This document shows positions 10,324-14,764 of a stretch of 14,764 bases of DNA, piece by piece. The notes beneath the pieces are model-generated. The model did not search any database and was not told the origin of the DNA. It saw nothing but the letters and a program-made list of their open reading frames with translations. The DNA lies in contig LSSN01001076.1 in assembly GCA_001970855.1 (NCBI GenBank), positions 1 to 14,764 of the forward strand. Direction: 5' to 3'. The translations under genes were made by a program, and so were the position numbers. Numbering within the stretch: the first letter of the stretch is position 1; each line of letters begins with the position of its first letter. Source of the stretch: Smittium culicis (lineage: Eukaryota > Kickxellomycota > Harpellomycetes > Harpellales > Legeriomycetaceae).

Positions 10324-10437
10324 AAATATTATGCTCATACACTTGGCGAATAGATCACCTCCTCCGTCTTTCTATGATAAATGCTCTAATACTTCAGCCA
10401 ACCTTATTTTTTTAATCATAGTTTACGATTTCTTGGC
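9977..10437. promoter_or_regulatory. cluster of five GCCAAG PacC-type binding sites
   Basis: GCCAAG occurs on the plus strand at 9977-9982 and 10095-10100, and as CTTGGC on the plus strand (site on minus) at 10162-10167, 10342-10347 and 10432-10437. GCCARG is the known core site of PacC/Rim101. In the 9.9 kb upstream I found only two other copies (2607-2612 and 7513-7518). The cluster lies 228-688 bp ahead of the start codon of the pacC-like gene itself, suggesting autoregulation. Local GC is higher here, which explains only part of the enrichment. Confidence 0.6.
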
Positions 10438-10545
10438 TTCAGTATTTCTATCAAGATTAGCCACTCTTTTCTATTTCGCTATTTGTCCATTTCCTTCTCC
10501 CGATTCTACCCAGATAATATTTATGCACTCAAAGGCACATATCTC

Positions 10546-10553
10546 TATATAAG
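10546..10553 (+). promoter_or_regulatory. TATA box of the pacC-like gene
   Basis: TATATAAG lies 112 bp ahead of the ATG. The stretch between is pyrimidine-rich (CTCCTCT, TTCTTCT) and contains no upstream ATG. The same octamer precedes the next gene at 14551-14558. Confidence 0.6.
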
Positions 10554-10664
10554 CACAGCTTATTGCCCAATTCTCCTCTAAACACACGTATTCTTCTAAT
10601 TCTTTGTATCAATATACATACCAATTTCTCTATAATTGTTTAACGCACTAGCAATTTACCTATT

Positions 10665-13600
10665 ATGTCTGAAAGTTTCCTCTGCAAGTGGGAAGGATGT
10701 GAAAACAATGTCTTTACTGATATAGACATTATGTATTCACACCTTACCAACGATCATGTCGGTAGGAAAACCAAGGGCAATTTGTGCCTCACCTGTAAAT
10801 GGGAAAACTGTGGTCACTCTTTTACTAAGAGAGACCATATCACCTCCCATGTCAAAATACACATTCCTTATAAACCTTTCCCGTGCCAGGTAACTACAAA
10901 TAATTAATTCCACCGATTAAAAAATTAAGATTTATGAAAAAAAGAGTATCTTGTTTTATCTATAAACTAACCAAGACCAACCTTCCATATATTATAGCTA
11001 TGCAACAGACCATTTAAACGTGCCCAAGATTTAAAAAAGCACCTCAAAACTCACTCTGAAGATAGCTACACTTACCAGAAATCTTTAAAAAAGAAATCTA
11101 ATTCTTCTGAAAATACCCCTAGCGATCCGATACTATTCAAAATCAGTCCTGATCAAACCTCTACTTTTCCAAACTCCGAAAATTCAAAAGATACCCCTCC
11201 AAATAAAGGTACCTTTCTTTTACTTTTGTGATTCTGTTTTTAACGTGTAAAACTAACGTCAAATGACAAAGTTTTATCTTTTCTCTAATCTTCTTTCTCA
11301 TAAAGCTGTCTATCTTAGCATATAATTTTACATTGAATATTTCTTACCAAATTTTTATTATTGTTAGGTTTAGCCAATATCAGTCCCCAGAAACCCTCAC
11401 CTTACTCTGTTGGACCCTTAACACCTTCAGATTGCAACAACTTTGACCTTAACTTAATTTCGGATACCCTTTCTCCAAAAAAATCAACCAAAAGAGGCTT
11501 GGAAGAAATTTCTGAATCAATTAAAAAAATCAAAAGCTCTATAAATCAACCAAAAGACGGTAACTTTTGTTTATTCAAGTATTCTCTCGTTTATTTCTAA
11601 TACTTTTTTTTTTATACAGCTAAAATGATGATTATAATTTAGTCAATGATGCTATTGCCGGAACTATAACTAACTTGTTGATGCTTAATCCTTCTGAGAT
11701 CAATGAACTTCCCCAAAGTATGCTAAACACTGAAAATATTTGCAACCTGAATCAAGGAATTTTGAGCTTGTTCCCCGAAATTAACGACTTGAATCTTCTT
11801 GCAAACCAAAATACCACTACCACTCCAAATAATAATCTCTTTCACCCAGAAGACGAAAACAACAAATCTTTTAACGACTTTAATATCTTTAATTCTTTAC
11901 TTGAACAAATTGAGGAAAATCCACTTGGTTCAAATTTAAACACCATTGCTTTCCAACCCAGTCTAAAAAATCCTCAGAATAACAGTTAGTGCCTTATTTT
12001 TTAATTATAACGCATTTGATTTTACCATTCTCACATCTCTTCTGTTCTTTTTCTTCATATATAAAACCTTTTTTTTTTTTAAAATTTAACTCAGATTCTC
12101 TCCCAGAAAATTCTTTCTCCGAACTCTTTAATACCTCTAGTCCGTTATTTGACGCCAACTCGGATTCCCTTTACTCAAGTAACGTGACTCCAAAAGTTGA
12201 CCCCAATTTTAACACAATTGATTACTTGTTTAGTGATTCTACAACATATAGTAGCCCTACTGTTAATCAAACCTCTTCAAGTGTCAACTACCCTGAACTC
12301 GATTTGAATAGCTCAAATACTTTTAACTCACGAAATTTATTTTCCTCTGACTCTAATTCATATCTTAATTCAAATATTCCATATCAGCAAAATGATTCGA
12401 CTTATGTTCCACCGCTCAACCCTTCGCAATTTAAACCACTAGAGTCTAATCAGTTCACTACTGATCAAACTAACATTAATGCTCCAAACGACGCATCTTT
12501 GCTAAACCCACTCAGCCCTGAGACTATTCTTGAAACTGCTTTAAATAACTGTATTTACACGAAGTTATTAGATTATTCATCTAGAATTGGAATCAATTTT
12601 ACCCCCTCGCAAAAAATGAGACTCAAAGAACTTCAAATAAAGTTTATTAAAATATTTATTATTAACAATCCAGCATTAAATATTAACCCACAAAACTCGC
12701 ACTTTATTAAACATCTATCCGCTAAGTATGAGCTTGGTAACATATTCGAAAATCCCGAAGTTATTACCAATCCTATCGAACAAAACACTGGAAACAATTA
12801 CAGTGATATCTATCGAAGTATGTATTCTGAGTATGATAAATTGACTGTAAAATTTTTGGACTCAAATAAAATCATTGAATTATCAAATATCACAAGCGAA
12901 CTTGGCAAAAATCCTTCACCAGCTGATCAGATCAACCTATCGAATTCAATTATAATTGGATATAACGATGCTTTGGCAAACGTTCCTTCGACCGACAGAT
13001 TCGCATTACAAAATACTTCTTCAGATATTGGATTTAAAAAATATACGGATTTTAACCAAAGCCTATCTGATCTCCAGCTTAAACCTAGCCAGTCTGGGTT
13101 TGACACCTATGATCCTTATAACTTTGAGTCTTCTTTGATCAATGGAACTTATTCGGGTAAAACACCAAATGAAATTGCAAATTCGATGCTAGAAGAAATT
13201 ATTGAGCTAGGATCTGGATATGATCCAACAAAAGTTTCTCCACAACTTACTCTTGATTTCGGTATCAACGGCACAAATTCTGAAGATCCGCGATTAAGTT
13301 TTAACAATCAAAGTAATATCGAATATTTCCAAAATCCAAATCTATACAACAACAAGGAATTAGACTCATCAAACAATATGACCCCCTCCATATTTAACGC
13401 TGGAATTGTTGGCAGCTCCACAAACTCGAGAAGCTCTTACACACCTAAACACAATAAAAAAGCGCCCATACATAATACCGTATATGGCGATGACACTGAC
13501 AGCGGTGATGACCACACTGACAAGCTATCTGGTTATTCGTCTGATGAATTCTTAGATACTTCTGATACCATTTCCAGCAAAATTGACATTGATCGTCTAG

Positions 13601-14193
13601 ATAACAAATTCGATGTTACTAATTCTGTTACTCAAACAAATAATAACAATGTCAATAGTGTTATTAAGTCTGGGGTGCTAGGATTTATTGCTAACTATAA
13701 ATCGACAAAGGACAAAGATATCGCGAATCATCAAACATCTTCAACTCTTGTTGAACCCGAAAGTACTTCTTTGGATGATTCTAAGAATACCCAAATAGCC
13801 AAATCTGATACAAAAACGGATATATCTGGAACTCACAAAGCTGATGTGGTATCATCAGGATACCCTACATCAATCCATCAAACTAAAAATGAGGAGCCAA
13901 AATCTACTATTAGCGCTAAAACAGCTAAAAACGATTCTAGTGTTGCACGTGCACATGCCGTTAAGCTCATTTCACAAATTTTGGCCAAAATCAATCTTGT
14001 ATACTTAGCATCCAACACTTCTCAACTCCATCAAAGCCTTGGAAAGAGTAACGATAATTCGCCTAGCCAGCCAAAAATTGACTCGCAATTACCATTAGAC
14101 AATCAAGCATCTAGTCAGAACAGAGATACAAAGAACGATTACAATACCGTTCGAAGTATGTTACTAGAAAGATTAGACAAGTTAGGCTTATAG
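10665..14193 (+). CDS. pacC: PacC/Rim101-family pH-responsive zinc-finger transcription factor
   Basis: Five exons (10665-10889, 10998-11208, 11368-11559, 11643-11984, 12095-14193) join to 3069 nt, 1022 residues. Three C2H2 fingers have Cys7/Cys12/His26/His31, Cys44/Cys49/His62/His66 and Cys74/Cys77/His90/His94. CKWxxC in fingers 1 and 2, the HVGRK linker, KRDHITSH and FKRAQDLKKH are hallmarks of PacC/Rim101. The family binds GCCARG and controls alkaline-pH gene expression after Pal/Rim signalling and proteolytic removal of its C-terminus. A basic stretch follows (residues 183-201, PKKSTKRG..SIKKIK), possibly nuclear localisation. The rest is Asn/Ser-rich with one probably folded, helix-rich part (about 463-547), an acidic patch (788-814), YPEL at 389-392 and YPTSI at 913-917. 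YPXL-type motifs bind PalA/Rim20. The start is chosen because an in-frame TAA lies at 10641 and the leader lacks other ATGs. The N-terminus is short, with only six residues before finger 1, so an upstream exon is possible. The protein is longer than Aspergillus PacC (about 670 residues). Confidence 0.92.
10890..10997 (+). other. intron 1 of the pacC-like gene, 108 bp
   Basis: It starts GTAACT after CAG and ends TATAG, with a consensus CTAAC branch site at 10967-10971, 27 nt before the acceptor. Phase 0. It splits zinc finger 3 between Gln75 and Leu76, inside the Cys74-Cys77 pair. Removing it restores the C-x2-C spacing, which strongly supports the splice. Retention would add five codons and a stop. 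Confidence 0.93.
11209..11367 (+). other. intron 2 of the pacC-like gene, 159 bp
   Basis: Donor GTACCT and acceptor TTGTTAG. Phase 1, joining G to GT as a Gly codon (residue 146). A CTAAC at 11253-11257 and a CTAAT at 11285-11289 are possible branch sites, both rather far from the acceptor. An earlier CTTAG (11313-11317) would put the next exon out of frame. Confidence 0.85.
11560..11642 (+). other. intron 3 of the pacC-like gene, 83 bp, with two acceptors
   Basis: Donor GTAACT. A branch-like CTAAT at 11597-11601 and a T-run precede a strong acceptor TATACAG ending at 11619. Using it leads to a stop after seven codons (TAG at 11640-11642). The acceptor that keeps the long reading frame is the next AG, ending at 11642 (TAATTTAG), and forms a Val codon (residue 210). 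No route through the 11619 acceptor stays in the downstream frame, because a TAA lies at 11621-11623. Confidence 0.75.
11985..12094 (+). other. intron 4 of the pacC-like gene, 110 bp
   Basis: Donor GTTAGT, a long T-rich tract (12069-12080) and acceptor AACTCAG. Phase 1, making an Asn codon (residue 324). The branch site is not obvious. The donor itself contains the in-frame TAG that would end the protein if the intron were kept (325 residues). Confidence 0.85.
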
Positions 14194-14550
14194 CATGTCT
14201 GGTATATATACATTTTCTTTTATAGCCTTTCTAATTATATTTTCCACTTCATTCTTATTATTTCCACATTCTCTATACATTTTTCATTTTCAAATTCTAG
14301 TAAATTCATTTTCAATCGCTTTTTTATTATTTTTTTTAAACTGCAAAAGAAAAATAGATAAGAAAAAATTGTATAATTTTCCCTTTGTACTTTTTAAAAC
14401 CAATAGAAAAAATTTTAATATGTATTAATTATTTGATTGAGTTATATGTATTCTGTGATATTTACTATTTATTTGATTTTTTGAATGAAAAGCTCAAGTT
14501 TTTAAATTTTTCATAATGATTATATACGGCGATCTTGATTGAGAAAGTAA
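14194..14550 (+). other. 3' untranslated and intergenic region
   Basis: The T-rich sequence after the pacC-like stop codon contains no clear AATAAA close by; the first clean one is near 14594, inside the next promoter region. The frame starting at 14195 gives a Phe/Leu/Ile-rich product typical of a T-rich spacer and is not counted as a gene. The spacer to the next start codon is only about 440 bp. Confidence 0.5.
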
Positions 14551-14558
14551 TATATAAG
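14551..14558 (+). promoter_or_regulatory. TATA box of the gene at the window end
   Basis: TATATAAG, identical to the octamer before the pacC-like gene, 86 bp upstream of the ATG at 14637. Composition around it becomes slightly richer in GC (AAGCGCCTATGC). Confidence 0.5.
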
Positions 14559-14636
14559 CGCCTATGCATTTAAACAAAAAACCCAAACGATAAAATAAAA
14601 GATATTAATATTTATTGTCTTTATAATAGGAATTTT

Positions 14637-14764
14637 ATGATGGAAAAAAGTAATAGGGATACGATTAGCGAGTATCGCATCAGATACTTTTCATTTTATG
14701 CAACTTTGAATAACGGCCCAGTGTACGATTCTGATAAAATTTTAATAACAGAAAAATCAAAAAA
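14637..14764 (+). CDS. 5' end of an unidentified gene, cut by the window end
   Basis: Two tandem ATG codons (14637 and 14640) open a frame that stays open for 42 codons to the last base. The product starts MMEKSNRDTISEYRIRYFSF and continues with a Gly-Pro turn and an acidic stretch (NNGPVYDSDKILI, residues 27-39). The mix of residues, the higher GC and the TATATAAG upstream all suggest a real gene on the same strand as the pacC-like gene. A TAATAG just before the ATG could also be an intron acceptor, so this might not be the first exon. The family is not recognised from so short a piece. Confidence 0.5.
   Translation, partial: MMEKSNRDTISEYRIRYFSFYATLNNGPVYDSDKILITEKSK

Noticed and set aside
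10331..10552. Plus-strand frame of 73 codons upstream of the pacC-like gene
   Set aside because: It lies inside the promoter region, ends on the TATA box and overlaps two GCCAAG sites. Composition is not convincing and no domain is seen.
11313..11317. Earlier acceptor CTTAG in intron 2
   Set aside because: Using it puts the following exon out of the frame that continues through exon 3.
12956..13138. Plus-strand frame of 60 codons
   Set aside because: A shadow frame inside the last exon of the pacC-like gene.
14195..14428. Plus-strand frame of 77 codons right after the pacC-like stop
   Set aside because: Phe/Leu/Ile-rich product from a T-rich 3' spacer. It looks like a membrane protein only because of base composition.

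Overview
The window is nuclear DNA from a eukaryote, almost certainly a fungus. It has a multi-exon gene with short spliceosomal introns (83-159 bp; GT..AG; CTAAC/CTAAT branch-like motifs in introns 1 and 3), TATATAAG boxes ahead of two gene starts, and a protein whose zinc fingers are those of the fungal pH regulator PacC/Rim101. Base composition is very AT-rich, with intergenic DNA far richer in A+T than the exons. The protein is rich in Asn and Ser. A low-GC early-diverging lineage such as Harpellales is a guess, not a demonstrated assignment.

Layout. Positions 1-150 are a perfect (TTA)50 microsatellite at the window edge. From about 151 to 9970 lies a long stretch with no convincing intact gene. 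It holds low-complexity AT-rich DNA, a few islands that look like decayed or short coding sequence (minus strand 1306-1744; plus strand 2764-3303; plus strand 4187-4327), three T11-G tracts, hairpins, and one non-autonomous piggyBac-like element (9060-9248) flanked by TTAA. From about 9970 the composition shifts and a promoter-like region begins. It carries five GCCAAG (PacC-type) hexamers, CCAAT boxes and a TATA box.

The main gene runs from 10665 to 14193 on the plus strand. I reconstruct five exons: 10665-10889, 10998-11208, 11368-11559, 11643-11984 and 12095-14193. They join in frame to 3069 nt, or 1022 residues plus stop. Residues 7-94 form three zinc fingers of PacC type, followed by a basic segment and a very long Asn/Ser-rich tail with YPXL-type motifs. 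A second gene starts at 14637 and runs off the window end.

The points most worth following up are these. The third intron has a strong early acceptor that would give a 216-residue protein ending soon after the DNA-binding domain, much like the proteolytically processed form of PacC. The PacC-site cluster in the gene's own promoter suggests autoregulation. The piggyBac-like MITE is clear from its ends and duplicated TTAA.
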